64,000 nt of DNA from Arthrobacter sp. ISL-28 (GTDB taxonomy: Bacteria; Actinomycetota; Actinomycetes; Actinomycetales; Micrococcaceae), in assembly GCF_018613875.1 (NCBI RefSeq), contig NZ_JAGGPJ010000018.1, positions 646 through 64,645 of the forward strand, given 5' to 3'. Within the stretch, counting starts at the first letter, position 1, and the number at the start of each line of letters is the position of its first letter. Under the pieces are notes generated by a model. That model saw only the letters and a list, made by a program, of their open reading frames with translations, was not told where the DNA came from and did no database searches. A program made the translations under genes and the position numbers. Below are positions 1 through 8,209 of this stretch, one piece after another.

Positions 1-517
1 CGCAGAGCGTGTCGTTGGTCAGGTTGAGCGGGTTGCCCTTGGCTACCGCCACGGCCGAGCCGCCCTTGAGGTAGTTGATCATGTCCAGGACCTTGAGCCG
101 CTCTTCCGTGGCGGACATCGTGGTGGCGGTGAAGTCGTAGCGGCCGCCGTCGATGCCGGGGATGATTGTGTCGAATGCCGTGTTCTCGAATTTCAGCTTC
201 AGTCCAAGCTTTTTGGCGACCAGGCGGGCGAGGTCCGGGTTCACGCCGATCGGGGTTTTGTTGTCCTCGGCGAGGAACGTCATCGGCGGGGAGCTCAGGT
301 CCATCGCCACGGTCAGTTCGCCCTTGGCCTTGTAGGACTCGGGCAGCAGCGCCACCGCGGCGGCATCCGGCTGGACACCCTCTGAGATGTCACGGGTGTT
401 CTGCGTCTTCGGGATGTCCGTCCCCTGAGTGCCCGTTGCAGCGCCGCCACAGGCAGTCAGGGCCAGCAGGACAGCAAGCCCCGCAGCGGCAGTCTGGACT
501 TTATTGATGGTCTTCAT
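1..517 (-). CDS. Amino-acid ABC transporter substrate-binding lipoprotein (3' end outside window)
   Basis: This is the N-terminal 172 residues of a family 3 solute-binding protein; the rest lies beyond base 1. The ATG at 517 opens a lipoprotein signal peptide with a lipobox ending LTAC, so Cys23 would be lipidated and the protein would sit on the outer face of the membrane. The mature part has the SBP_bac_3 pattern: a strand reading LTVAMDLSSPPMTF, then a segment with IGVNPDLARLVAKKLG, then an FDTIIPGIDGGRYDF stretch, as in polar amino-acid binding proteins. It begins 47 bases after the stop of the FAD oxidoreductase gene and is probably the last visible gene of the operon that starts near 5288, which would make it the uptake component. 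The ligand cannot be read from this fragment. Confidence 0.85.
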   Translation of the reverse strand, partial: MKTINKVQTAAAGLAVLLALTACGGAATGTQGTDIPKTQNTRDISEGVQPDAAAVALLPESYKAKGELTVAMDLSSPPMTFLAEDNKTPIGVNPDLARLVAKKLGLKLKFENTAFDTIIPGIDGGRYDFTATTMSATEERLKVLDMINYLKGGSAVAVAKGNPLNLTNDTLC

Positions 518-564
518 GGTGCTTCCCTTCAAGGGGGTTCAGGTGCAAGTTTTTGGTTGACGGA

Positions 565-1970
565 CTATTCGTGAAGTCCGGCGAGGCGGCTGCCGAATTT
601 GGCCAGGAGCGAGGTCTTGGTGGAGTCCCTGCGTTCCTCCCACTGATCGGCAATGCCGAAGAGCCGGTACATGCTGTGGACACCGAGCCAGCGGATGGGT
701 TCCGGTTCCCACTTCCGTGCGCGGTACCCGACCCAGGGAAGTGTCGTGCGTTCTGTCTTTTGTTCGAAGGCGAGTTCCACGAGGGTCCTGCCGCCAACGT
801 AGGCTGCCGTGACGCCGTGTCCGGCGTAGCCGGTGGAAGATCCGGTCCCGGACGCGTGGTCCCAGTTCACGCCGCCGTTCCAGTCACGGGTAACGCCCAG
901 GACTCCGGACCAGGCGTGGTCCACTTCGAACGGGATACCGGGGAAGAAGGAGCGAAGCTTTGCGGAGATCAGGTCAACAGTGGACTGGGCTGTTGAACCG
1001 GTGCCTCCTGTGCCGGAGCCGTAGCGGTAGGGCCTTCCCCGGCCGCCAATGGCGATGCGGCCGTCCGCTGTCCGCTGCGAATAGATGAAAGTGTGTGCGG
1101 AGTCGCTGAGGCACTGGAGCCCGCTCCAGCCGATCTGCTGCCATGCCTCTTCCGAGAGCGGCTTGGACACGATCATCGAGGAATTGATCGGGATCAGGGT
1201 CCTGCTGCCAAGCAGCTGTCCGGAATACCCCTCGGTGCAGACGAACGTTTTAGCCGCGGAGACGCGTCCGTTGTCCAGAGTGAGGGTCTTGCCGTCGATG
1301 CTGCCTACCCGGCTGCCTTCGTAGATGCTCACCCCCATGGAGGTCAGGGTGTCGGCGAGGCCGTAGACGAGTTTCGCCGGGTGCATCCGGGCGCAGTGCT
1401 TGTAGAAGAGCCCCCATGGACGGTGGAGATGTTGATCTGGCTCTGGAACTCGTTTCGATCGAGCAAATGGACATCGTCTTCGGTCAGCCCGTACTTCCAG
1501 TCGGCGTCACGCCTGGCTACCAGCCGGCCCAGCCCCGCTTTGGTGTGGGCAGCGACGAGGGCGCCGCCCTTGTTCTGATCCGCGTTAATGCCCTCGGCCT
1601 GAAGGATGTCCAGGACGGAATCGACGCCGGCGACAAACTCCTGCTGCAATGCCCGGCTCGCGTCCAGCCCTCCCCCGGATGCGCGGGCGAAGGTGGCCCG
1701 GTTTCCTGGGGGCATTGCTGAGAGCCAGCCACCGTTTCGTCCGGAGGCGCCGTAGCCGATCTGTTCTGCTTCAAAAACCGCGACCTTGAGTGAGGGTTCG
1801 AGTTTCTTGGCGAAGTACGCGGCCCATAGGCCGGTGTAGCCGCCACCGATAATTGCCAGGTCTACAGTGTCCTGACCGGTGAAGCGGGGGTAGGCGGGCC
1901 TGGTGGCCGCGAGTCCGGCCATCCAGAAGCCGAGCTCTCCGTTTCGGGGTGTTGCCGCAAGGGCTGTCAT
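565..1970 (-). pseudogene. FAD-dependent amino acid/amine oxidoreductase, interrupted by a one-base frameshift
   Basis: Two reading frames together make one DAO-family oxidoreductase. The first (ATG at 1970, behind AAGGA) has the Rossmann motif IIGGGYTGLWAAY and the FAD-contacting GASGRNGGWL, as in gamma-glutamylputrescine oxidase relatives. The second covers the substrate domain and the C-terminal FAD site (TGYAGHGVTAAYVGG). Continuity is lost at the run of five C at 1411-1415 (five G on the coding strand). One more G would restore the frame and give about 468 residues, the usual length for the family. Everything else is well conserved, so this is either a recent mutation or a homopolymer sequencing error. 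The enzyme would oxidise an amine or amino acid with release of hydrogen peroxide. It sits between the SDR gene and an amino-acid binding protein. Confidence 0.85.
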
Positions 1971-2005
1971 GGTTGTCCTTCGTTGTCTGTGAAGCGTTGA
2001 GGTGT

Positions 2006-2740
2006 TCAGGCGGCGGTGTATCCGCCGTCGACGGGCAGGACCGCTCCGGTGATGTAGGACGATTCCGAGGACGCCATGAAAAGGATGGCGTCGGCGATCT
2101 CTTCAGGGGTGGCCAGTCGCTGGAGCGGGATCTGGCCCTCGCGCTGGGCGCGGTAGGCCTCGGGGTCTTCCCTGCGCTGGAACGACGCTTCAATGACCGG
2201 GGTGACGGTCAACCCTGGTGCGACGACGTTGACCCGGATGTTGCGTGACGCCCATTCGATCGCCGCGCCCTTCGCGAGCATGATCAGGCCTCCTTTGGCC
2301 GCGGAGTACAGGACTTCATCGGGCTTGCCGACCATGCCGAGCCGCGAGCTGACGAGGACGAACGAGCCACCCGTAGCGGGCATCAGCGGCGCGAAGTGCT
2401 TCATCACCAGGAACGAGCTGAGCAGGTTGCTGTGGAGCACGTTCTTCGCGTCCTCGTAGGCCATCTCCGTGAGAGGGCCGCTGACCTGCAGGCCGTGGTT
2501 GAGGACGACGACGTCCACGGTGCCGAAGGACTCTGCGGCTTGTTGGGCGAGGCTTTCGACGAACGCCTCGTCGTTAAGGTCTCCCGGGAGGTACAGGTCG
2601 TCGGGCTGGGCGCTATCGATGTGCTTCCTGCGGCCGGTGAGCAGCAGCCGGGCGCCCTCGCGGCGGAAACGGGAACATATTGCCTCCCCGATTCCGCTGT
2701 TGGCGCCGGTGACCAGGGCGGTGGTCTTGTCAAGTCTCAT
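2006..2740 (-). CDS. Short-chain dehydrogenase/reductase (SDR)
   Basis: A 244-residue classical SDR. The cofactor motif TGANSGIG is at residues 11-18, the NNAG-type motif is present as NHG at 81-83, the catalytic Ser is in LVSSR near 131, and Tyr145 and Lys149 form the YxxxK pair. The C-terminus has the usual ITGAVLPVDGGYT. The ATG at 2740 is chosen because GGAGTG stands about nine bases upstream and SDR homology starts there; the frame stays open further upstream but with unrelated residues. The gene lies 85 bases downstream of the DSD1-like gene and 35 bases upstream of the FAD oxidoreductase, in the same operon. It probably oxidises or reduces a hydroxy/keto intermediate of the pathway. 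The substrate is unknown, and SDR sequence alone does not reveal it. Confidence 0.9.
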   Translation of the reverse strand: MRLDKTTALVTGANSGIGEAICSRFRREGARLLLTGRRKHIDSAQPDDLYLPGDLNDEAFVESLAQQAAESFGTVDVVVLNHGLQVSGPLTEMAYEDAKNVLHSNLLSSFLVMKHFAPLMPATGGSFVLVSSRLGMVGKPDEVLYSAAKGGLIMLAKGAAIEWASRNIRVNVVAPGLTVTPVIEASFQRREDPEAYRAQREGQIPLQRLATPEEIADAILFMASSESSYITGAVLPVDGGYTAA

Positions 2741-2825
2741 GTCAGTCACTCCATCGTGAAGTAGGTTGCTTGGGTTGCAGGCTGGGGGGACGGACTTCCC
2801 GTCCCCGGCGTCAGTTAGGGGTCGG

Positions 2826-3932
2826 TCAGTTGAGGAAGCCGCGGGCATCGACCGGCCACCGTTCCAGCGTCGTGCCCGTGCTGTCGGTGACGATGTACTC
2901 CTCGAAATTCACCACCACCGGGCAGACGTGGTTGGGCACCACCGGAAGCACGGTCCCGACGCCCGGGCGGAAGTCTCCGTCGGGCAGGGGGAGGAATCCG
3001 TGATACTCGTTGAGCTTGGACAGGACGGCCGCGGTGCCGGCAATGGCGCCGTAGCCGATCTCGGGGCTGCCTTCGCGGCCGAGGGCTTTGGTGCCGACAT
3101 CGAGGATGACCTGGCCGGAAACCCAGTCGCTGACCACTGTGCCGGCGACGAACAGCGCGATCTGATCCTCGGTGCAGGCGCCGAGCCTGGTGTTGTTCAG
3201 GTCGTTGAACACGTATTCGCCGGGCCTGATCTCCGTGATCACGCTGCTTGTGGCAAACTCGACGGTGGGTGTGGAGCCGGCGCTCACCACTTCGGCGGTG
3301 ATCCCGGCTCCGCTGAGGCTGCGGACCGCTGTGATGAGTGCGGCATCCTGGTCTTCGGCTGCACCCTTGCGTGCGTCTGGACCGGCGCTGCCATGGCCCG
3401 GATAGGTGAAGACACCCACTGGCACCAGGCCGCGCTTTCGGGCGGCGAGAGCGAGGGCGCCTGCGTCCTCGGGAGCAGCCCCGGAACGACGGGCGCCGCA
3501 ATCGACCTCAATCACGACCTCCAGCCGCTCGGCGTCGTCTCCCATCGCGTCGGCAAGGGCATTGATTGCCGCGACGTTGTCGGCGCCGACCCGCAGCCGG
3601 GTCGTTTCGGCCAGTTTGCGGATCCGAGGGCCTTTTGTTCCAGCGGGCCAGATCGGGTAGGCGATGAAGATGTCGTCGAACCCGGCAGCGGCGAAGACCT
3701 CGGCCTCACCCACGTTGCCTGCGGTAATTCCGACTGCTCCCGCCTTGACCTGGCGTCGTCCGATTTCGACGCATTTGTGTGTTTTGACGTGTGGCCTGAC
3801 GTCGAGGCCGTGCTGGGCGGCGAAGGCCTGCATGCGGTCGATGTTCTCCTGCATCACGTCGGCGAGCACTATGGGTGCGGGGGTGTCAATTCGCTCGACG
3901 AGAGCGTCCAGTGCTCGTTGCAGCCGGTTCAC
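2826..3932 (-). CDS. DSD1-family PLP enzyme (D-serine dehydratase / D-threonine aldolase-like)
   Basis: A 368-residue fold-type III PLP protein with an alanine-racemase-like N-terminal barrel and the C-terminal D-serine dehydratase-like domain. The PLP lysine is expected at Lys50 in RPHVKTHK. The metal site of the DSD1/D-threonine aldolase family is visible as His335-x-Cys337 in VVPNHVCP. Members either cleave D-threonine-like 3-hydroxy amino acids to glycine and aldehyde or dehydrate D-serine or D-threo-3-hydroxyaspartate; the sequence does not separate these. The start is a GTG at 3932 with GAGGAG about seven bases upstream. It is transcribed after ridA and before the SDR. RidA would be a natural partner if this enzyme releases an enamine/imine. 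Confidence 0.85.
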   Translation of the reverse strand: MNRLQRALDALVERIDTPAPIVLADVMQENIDRMQAFAAQHGLDVRPHVKTHKCVEIGRRQVKAGAVGITAGNVGEAEVFAAAGFDDIFIAYPIWPAGTKGPRIRKLAETTRLRVGADNVAAINALADAMGDDAERLEVVIEVDCGARRSGAAPEDAGALALAARKRGLVPVGVFTYPGHGSAGPDARKGAAEDQDAALITAVRSLSGAGITAEVVSAGSTPTVEFATSSVITEIRPGEYVFNDLNNTRLGACTEDQIALFVAGTVVSDWVSGQVILDVGTKALGREGSPEIGYGAIAGTAAVLSKLNEYHGFLPLPDGDFRPGVGTVLPVVPNHVCPVVVNFEEYIVTDSTGTTLERWPVDARGFLN

Positions 3933-3999
3933 GCTGTACTCCTCATGATTCTGTGTATTTGATTGAGGACAGCGGTGCTGACTTCCTCGAATGCTGACT

Positions 4000-4029
4000 G
4001 TTCGGGACCCGCATCAGCGGGTCCCGAAC
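4000..4029 (-). terminator. Perfect 13-bp hairpin between ridA-like and DSD1-like genes
   Basis: Bases 4000-4012 (GTTCGGGACCCGC) and 4017-4029 are exact inverted complements with an ATCA loop. The hairpin lies 38 bases after the stop of the RidA gene and 67 bases before the next gene. No U-tract follows it on either strand, so it may act as a transcript-stabilising or processing stem, or as a partial terminator that lowers expression of the distal genes, rather than as a full intrinsic terminator. Confidence 0.6.
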
Positions 4030-4067
4030 ACCACCGCCTTCGAACAGCACCGCCGTCGTACCCGGCC

Positions 4068-4553
4068 TTAAACGGCCGTGCAGACCATCTGGATCTCTAC
4101 AGGAGTGTTGAGCGGCAGCCCGGCGACGCCGATCGCGGTGCGGGCGTGCCGCCCGTTTTCACCCAGGACCTCGATGAGCAATTCACTTGCCGCGTTGGCG
4201 ACCTGGGACTGCAGACCGAAGTCCGGCGGGCTGGCCACGAAGACCAGCATCTGCACAATCTGGACCCGGTCCAGGTCTCCCACTGCCTGCACAGCGGCGG
4301 CAAGGCAGTTCAGCGCGGCATGGCGGGCGAGCTCCTTCGCGGCCTCCAGCTCCACGTCCCGGCCGACAACACCCTGACCCAGCAGCACACCGTCCTTGAA
4401 GGGCAACTGGCCCGAGATATGGATGCTCTCGCCCACTGCCCGGTGGTGGACGAAGTAGGCGTTGCCGTCGAGGTAGGGCAGCTCCAGTCCGAGGTTTCGG
4501 AGCCTATCTGAAGCCGTGTCGCCCTGAACGGTCTGAGGTAGCGGAAGGCTCAC
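4068..4553 (-). CDS. RidA/YjgF-family protein
   Basis: A 161-residue member of the RidA superfamily, which hydrolyses reactive enamine/imine intermediates made by PLP enzymes and amine oxidases. The family core is clear: SIHISGQLPFKDG, then GQGVVGRDVELEAAKELARHAALNCLAA, and the C-terminal TAIGVAGLPLNTPVEIQMVCTA. In the last motif the Arg of canonical RidA (xxRxxV) is at the RTAIGVAGLP position. The start appears to be GTG at 4553; the ribosome-binding site is weak, so a slightly different start is possible. It lies 42 bases downstream of the HAD gene. Its place beside a PLP enzyme and an FAD oxidase fits a role in clearing imines from those reactions. Confidence 0.9.
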   Translation of the reverse strand: MSLPLPQTVQGDTASDRLRNLGLELPYLDGNAYFVHHRAVGESIHISGQLPFKDGVLLGQGVVGRDVELEAAKELARHAALNCLAAAVQAVGDLDRVQIVQMLVFVASPPDFGLQSQVANAASELLIEVLGENGRHARTAIGVAGLPLNTPVEIQMVCTAV

Positions 4554-4595
4554 GGCGCCACCGCATTGCTGTGAATCACGGTCTCGGTTCTCCGC

Positions 4596-5288
4596 TTAGG
4601 AGGCAGGACGCAGCAGTCCGAAGAGGACGGGGAGGTCGGCGATGTCGGTGATCCGCTCGTAGCCGAGCCAGTGTTCGTCGTGCTCGAAGCCGCGGTCCAT
4701 GTACACCTTGTTCTTGATGCCCATGGTGTCCGCGGAGCGCAGGTCGTACATCGGGCTCGCGGAGCCGTGCACGATCTCGTCGGGTGTTACACCAAGCTTG
4801 TCGAACATGTACTCAAACGCTCCAAGCCGCGGCTTGTACATGCCCATCTGCTCGGCGCTGATGATGACCTCGAACGGGGCCTGGAGGTTCTCCGCAAGGC
4901 GAACAGCATGGGCGGTGTCGCTGTTCGTGATGATGACTAGCGGGACTTCCTCAGCCAGGCGGTTCAGTGCCTCAGTGACACCCGGGTACGGGCCAAAAGA
5001 GGGGATTTTCTCGTAGACTGCCCGTGCGTCGGCTGCACGGAACTCCAGGCCGACCCTGCGCGAGGCGCGTTCCATGGAGTCGGCAACGATCTGGTGGAAC
5101 GGCTTGTACTCGCCAGTGCACTCGTCGATGCGGTACGCCTTGCAGGCCCGCAGATAAGCATCGGCGATCTCGGCCGGGAGCCGGTCACCCAGGACCTCAC
5201 TGATCGCATCGTTGATGGCGAACCTGATCAGCGTCCCGTTCATGTCGAACGTAGCGAACTTCGGCTTAGTTTCGAATTCGAATGCCAT
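4596..5288 (-). CDS. HAD-superfamily hydrolase (haloacid dehalogenase type II-like)
   Basis: A 230-residue HAD protein. Motif I is FDMNGTLI with the nucleophile Asp15; the usual second Asp of phosphatases is Asn17. Motif II is VIITNSD, the lysine motif is MGMYKPRLGAFEYM, and motif IV lies in VHGSASPMYDLRSA. Replacement of the second motif I Asp is typical of HAD members that are not phosphatases, such as L-2-haloacid dehalogenases, although those usually have Tyr there, so the reaction is uncertain. The ATG at 5288 is chosen because GGAGG stands six bases upstream; a TTG 12 bases earlier keeps the frame open. This is the first gene of the leftward operon, directly behind the operator region at 5310-5484. 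Confidence 0.85.
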   Translation of the reverse strand: MAFEFETKPKFATFDMNGTLIRFAINDAISEVLGDRLPAEIADAYLRACKAYRIDECTGEYKPFHQIVADSMERASRRVGLEFRAADARAVYEKIPSFGPYPGVTEALNRLAEEVPLVIITNSDTAHAVRLAENLQAPFEVIISAEQMGMYKPRLGAFEYMFDKLGVTPDEIVHGSASPMYDLRSADTMGIKNKVYMDRGFEHDEHWLGYERITDIADLPVLFGLLRPAS

Positions 5289-5309
5289 TTTATCCTCCAA
5301 TTAGGTTCT

Positions 5310-5484
5310 ATCGTCGATTGTCGACGAGATTGGATCGTCGATTGTCGACGACGCGTAGCTACGACGATACGCGGCAAGCTTGTCCATTGTCAACGATTTT
5401 TCGGGACTGAGGGGCGCTGCTGTCGGCGAGCAAGGATCTTCGAAAGATTTACAGCATCCAGCTCTATCGTAGATTGTTGACAAT
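5310..5484. repeat. Four related operator-like repeats (ATTGTNNAC core)
   Basis: Two exact 18-base copies of ATCGTCGATTGTCGACGA lie at 5310-5327 and 5334-5351. Shortened relatives lie at 5386-5397 (ATTGTCAACGAT) and 5466-5484 (ATCGTAGATTGTTGACAAT). All share ATTGTNNAC, and the last contains the palindrome TTGTTGACAA. TTGTNNACAA-type boxes are typical of GntR (FadR/VanR) operators. They surround the start of the leftward catabolic operon, one overlapping its -35 box. No GntR gene is found next to them inside the window. Confidence 0.6.
5364..5393 (-). promoter_or_regulatory. Candidate promoter of the leftward catabolic operon
   Basis: On the minus strand a perfect TTGACA -35 box (5388-5393) is followed after 18 bases by TATCGT (5364-5369), which matches TATAAT at four positions. 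The -35 box overlaps the third operator-like repeat, and the two exact repeats lie just downstream of the expected transcription start, an arrangement that fits repression. The leader would be about 65 bases long before the ATG at 5288. Confidence 0.45.
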
Positions 5485-5553
5485 TGCTATGCTGGTTGCG
5501 TGATGTATTAGCCGATTCGACCGGCCACACGCCGGCGCTTCTTGTAAGGAACC

Positions 5554-5793
5554 ATGATGAAGAAACGACGCCCCGCCGCCCCTGCTTCTACGTTCGATGA
5601 AACGCGCACCGGTCACCACTGCCCGAAAGCCGGATGGTGGTCAGTCGCTGGCCATCCAAGCGAGGTGAGGTTCGTTACCAAGGGCGAGGTGATGCCTGCT
5701 TGGAGCGGAGCACCGGCGCACTGGATCCTGAGGGAGACGGAGGGCGGCCAACATCTTCAAGCAGGGCAGTCGCAATTCGTTGGGCTCCGCTAG
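5554..5793 (+). CDS. Small cysteine-containing protein of unknown function
   Basis: A 79-residue protein starting at ATGATG behind AAGGA (start 5554 or 5557). It opens with a basic MMKKRRP stretch, then FDETRTGHHCPKAGWW, then FVTKGEVMPAWSG and a W-x-L segment. The pattern T-G-x-x-CP-x-x-GWW...F-x-x-x-G-E-x-MP-x-x-x-G is one I recall from short proteins and C-terminal tails in proteobacteria, some linked to type VI or toxin loci, but no function is established. The last 20 or so residues do not fit that pattern, so the reading frame may be truncated or extended by chance. It is divergent from the catabolic operon and shares its operator region. Confidence 0.5.
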   Translation: MMKKRRPAAPASTFDETRTGHHCPKAGWWSVAGHPSEVRFVTKGEVMPAWSGAPAHWILRETEGGQHLQAGQSQFVGLR

Positions 5794-6247
5794 CAAGGCG
5801 CCCCACAGTCAGATCGAAAAGCAGCAGATTTTGAACGGAGATCTTCACTGCTGCGCGAAGCTGGTGTCCGGGCGGCTTGATGGCATGTGACGTACTGAGC
5901 AGCGGCACGCCAGTGCTCGCCGTGTCCGTCGATACATGTCGGCCCAAGGCGGCCCAGCGGCTGAGGAACGTCCACCCCTGACGAACGGAGCGCACCAAGA
6001 TAGCTCTGTACCGCGGAAGAGTTTTCCAGCCAAGGCTTTCGGACGGTGTGACCTATACGCACAACACTTTCGGACGCATTTCCACCTGTCAGTTCTTGCT
6101 CGTCCCCGGCCATCCCAGAAGGCTACTTGGTTCGAGCTGGATGCCAAGGGCCGCGCCGCCACAAGGTACGGGCTGTGCTTGACGATCATCGCCCTTAACC
6201 GCATCGCGATCAGCGGCTCCTACACCGCCGCCCCCAGGGGTCGCAGG
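5794..6247. other. Region with no recognisable gene
   Basis: About 450 bases upstream of selO. Open frames exist on both strands, but none shows a domain, a convincing ribosome-binding site or family similarity that I can recognise. No tRNA, terminator or repeat was seen. It may be degraded coding sequence. Confidence 0.4.
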
Positions 6248-6260
6248 TATTCTGGAAAGA
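6248..6260 (+). promoter_or_regulatory. -10 box suggesting a leaderless selO transcript
   Basis: TATTCT at 6248-6253 ends six bases before the A of the selO ATG at 6260, so transcription would start at or next to the start codon. There is no Shine-Dalgarno sequence at a usable distance, and no clear -35 box. Leaderless transcripts of this kind are common in actinobacteria. Confidence 0.45.
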
Positions 6261-7723
6261 TGAAAACCCCAGCACAGCAAACCGTCACGTTTGGCGGTCG
6301 CTTCGCCCGGGAGTTTAGGGAGATGGCCATTCCGTGGCGGGCGGAGGAGGCCCCCGACCCGCAGCTGCTCATGCTTAACGAGCCGCTGGCCATCGAGCTG
6401 GGCCTCGACCCAGCCTTCCTGCGGAGTTCCGAGGGTTTGCTTCTGCTGATCGGCAGCCAGGTCCCCAGCGACGCCACCCCGGTGGCGCAGGCCTACGCCG
6501 GCCACCAGTTCGGCTGGTACGCCCCCCGCCTCGGCGATGGCCGCGCACTCCTGCTGGGCGAGATTGCGCACGCGGACGGCCGGCTCCGCGACGTTCACCT
6601 CAAAGGCTCGGGGCGCACGCCGTTCGCCCGCGGCGGCGACGGCTGGGCCGTGGTCGGCCCGATGCTGCGCGAGTACCTCGTAAGCGAGGCGATGCACGCG
6701 CTGGGCATCCCCACCACACGATCCCTAGCAGTCGTGGCAACGGGGCGCCCGGTGCAACGTGAAACCGTGCTCCCCGGCGCCGTCCTCACCCGTATCGCGA
6801 GCAGCCACGTCCGTGTTGGCAGCTTCCAGTACGCACGGGCTACGGGGGACATCGGCCTCGTTCGCCGGCTTGCCGAGTACGCCATCACCCGTCACTACCC
6901 CGCCGCCGGTGAGACCGAGAACCCCTATTTCGCCCTGTTCCAGTCAGTGCTGGCAGCCCAGGCGTCACTGGTCGCCCAGTGGATGCTGGTGGGATTCGTC
7001 CACGGCGTCATGAACACCGACAACATGACCATTTCGGGCGAGACCATCGACTACGGCCCGTGTGCCTTCATGGAGGCATTCGACCCCGCTGCGGTCTACA
7101 GTTCGATCGACGAGGGCGGACGCTACGCATACGGCAACCAGCCGGTCGTGGCGGAGTGGAACCTTGCCCGGCTGGCCGAGTCCCTCCTGCCCTTCCTCCA
7201 TGACGACCAGGAGAAGGCAGTCGAACTCGCGGTGGAATCGCTCGGCGAGTTCCGCCGGCAGTACAGTGCCGCCTGGTCGGAGGGGATGCTTGCCAAGCTC
7301 GGCCTGCAGGACGGCCTCGACGGCGACGTGACGTCGCCTCTCCTGGACGATCTGGTCGCCGTCCTTTGGACGGGGCGTGTCGACTACACATCGTTCTTCC
7401 GGAGCCTCGGCAAGGCCGCCCGCGGCCAGGCTGAACCTGTGCGGGGCCTGTTCCCCGATCCGGCGGCCTTCGATGCCTGGGCCGAGCGTTGGCGCGCGCT
7501 GAGCCCGGACGCGGACGCGATGGACAGGGTCAATCCTGTCTACATTCCCCGCAACCACCTCGTGGAGGAGGCCCTGGCCGCTGCGACCGGGGGCGACCTT
7601 GATCCGCTCCACCGGCTTCTCGTCGCAGTGACAAATCCGTATGACGAGCGTCCCGGTCTGGAACGCTACGCGGCCGGCGCCCCGGAGGACTTCGGCACCT
7701 ACCGGACGTTCTGCGGCACCTGA
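6260..7723 (+). CDS. selO: Protein adenylyltransferase SelO (YdiU/UPF0061 family)
   Basis: A 487-residue SelO pseudokinase, which transfers AMP from ATP to Ser/Thr/Tyr side chains of protein substrates and is linked to redox stress in other organisms. Family hallmarks are present: [20 protein letters not shown], the nucleotide-binding [15 protein letters not shown], the catalytic loop HGVMNTDNM with its Asp and Asn, the metal-binding DYGPCAFM, and the late [15 protein letters not shown] followed by NPY and an [10 protein letters not shown] end. Canonical bacterial SelO ends with a Cys close to the C-terminus, and one is present here (TFCGT). The ATG at 6260 is preferred over upstream in-frame starts because homology begins here and the upstream residues look random. 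It appears monocistronic. Confidence 0.95.
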   Translation: MKTPAQQTVTFGGRFAREFREMAIPWRAEEAPDPQLLMLNEPLAIELGLDPAFLRSSEGLLLLIGSQVPSDATPVAQAYAGHQFGWYAPRLGDGRALLLGEIAHADGRLRDVHLKGSGRTPFARGGDGWAVVGPMLREYLVSEAMHALGIPTTRSLAVVATGRPVQRETVLPGAVLTRIASSHVRVGSFQYARATGDIGLVRRLAEYAITRHYPAAGETENPYFALFQSVLAAQASLVAQWMLVGFVHGVMNTDNMTISGETIDYGPCAFMEAFDPAAVYSSIDEGGRYAYGNQPVVAEWNLARLAESLLPFLHDDQEKAVELAVESLGEFRRQYSAAWSEGMLAKLGLQDGLDGDVTSPLLDDLVAVLWTGRVDYTSFFRSLGKAARGQAEPVRGLFPDPAAFDAWAERWRALSPDADAMDRVNPVYIPRNHLVEEALAAATGGDLDPLHRLLVAVTNPYDERPGLERYAAGAPEDFGTYRTFCGT

Positions 7724-7859
7724 GACTTCGCCCCCTGCCCGCGGCCGCCACACCCTGGTCAGTTTGCTCACATCGGCTCGTGGCGCACGGCCAGTGCAGC
7801 TGCGCGCGTCGCATACTTGAACGAGTGAGCCGTTTGTGGGGAAGCGTAGAGGAGCAGGC

Positions 7860-8165
7860 ATGGGGATGCTTATGAGGGTCGTGCGGAATGAGTATTTTCC
7901 CGCGGCCGCAGTATTGGCGCTTGTGGTGCTGTTTTGGACCGCCGGACTGTTTGGCGGACTGTCACTGCTGAGCCGCAGTCAGCCGCCCCTGGCTGCGCTG
8001 CTCTGGCTGCTGTTCGTCTACGCCGTTGCTGTCCTGTCCCCGCTCGCCGGGCTGCTGGCCGCCGTCGATCTGGCCCGGCGCTGGTGGCGCAACCGCCGTC
8101 GCGGCAAGCTGCGCGCGGCCGCCAGGGCACGAGCGGCCTCCAAGGCTGACGAACCGGCTCACTGA
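7860..8165 (+). CDS. Small two-helix membrane protein, unknown function
   Basis: A 101-residue protein with two hydrophobic segments, roughly residues 14-36 (YFPAAAVLALVVLFWTAGLF) and 42-65, followed by a strongly basic tail (RRWWRNRRRGKLRAAARARA) that should stay in the cytoplasm. GGAG at 7851-7854 supports the ATG at 7860; ATG codons at 7866 and 7872 are alternatives. No domain is recognised. It lies upstream of the BNR-propeller gene on the same strand, 45 bases from that gene's chosen start, so the two could be co-transcribed. Confidence 0.7.
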   Translation: MGMLMRVVRNEYFPAAAVLALVVLFWTAGLFGGLSLLSRSQPPLAALLWLLFVYAVAVLSPLAGLLAAVDLARRWWRNRRRGKLRAAARARAASKADEPAH

Positions 8166-8209
8166 TGCCGGCGCCAAAACCATTGCGGCCCTCGGGCCGG
8201 AGTGGTTGC

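Noticed and set aside
5794..6247. Possible remnant of a mobile element or regulator
   Set aside because: No inverted repeats, transposase motif or helix-turn-helix could be recognised on either strand.
5936..6259. Upstream extension of selO by 108 codons
   Set aside because: The residues do not resemble SelO; homology starts at the ATG at 6260, which is preceded by a good -10 box.
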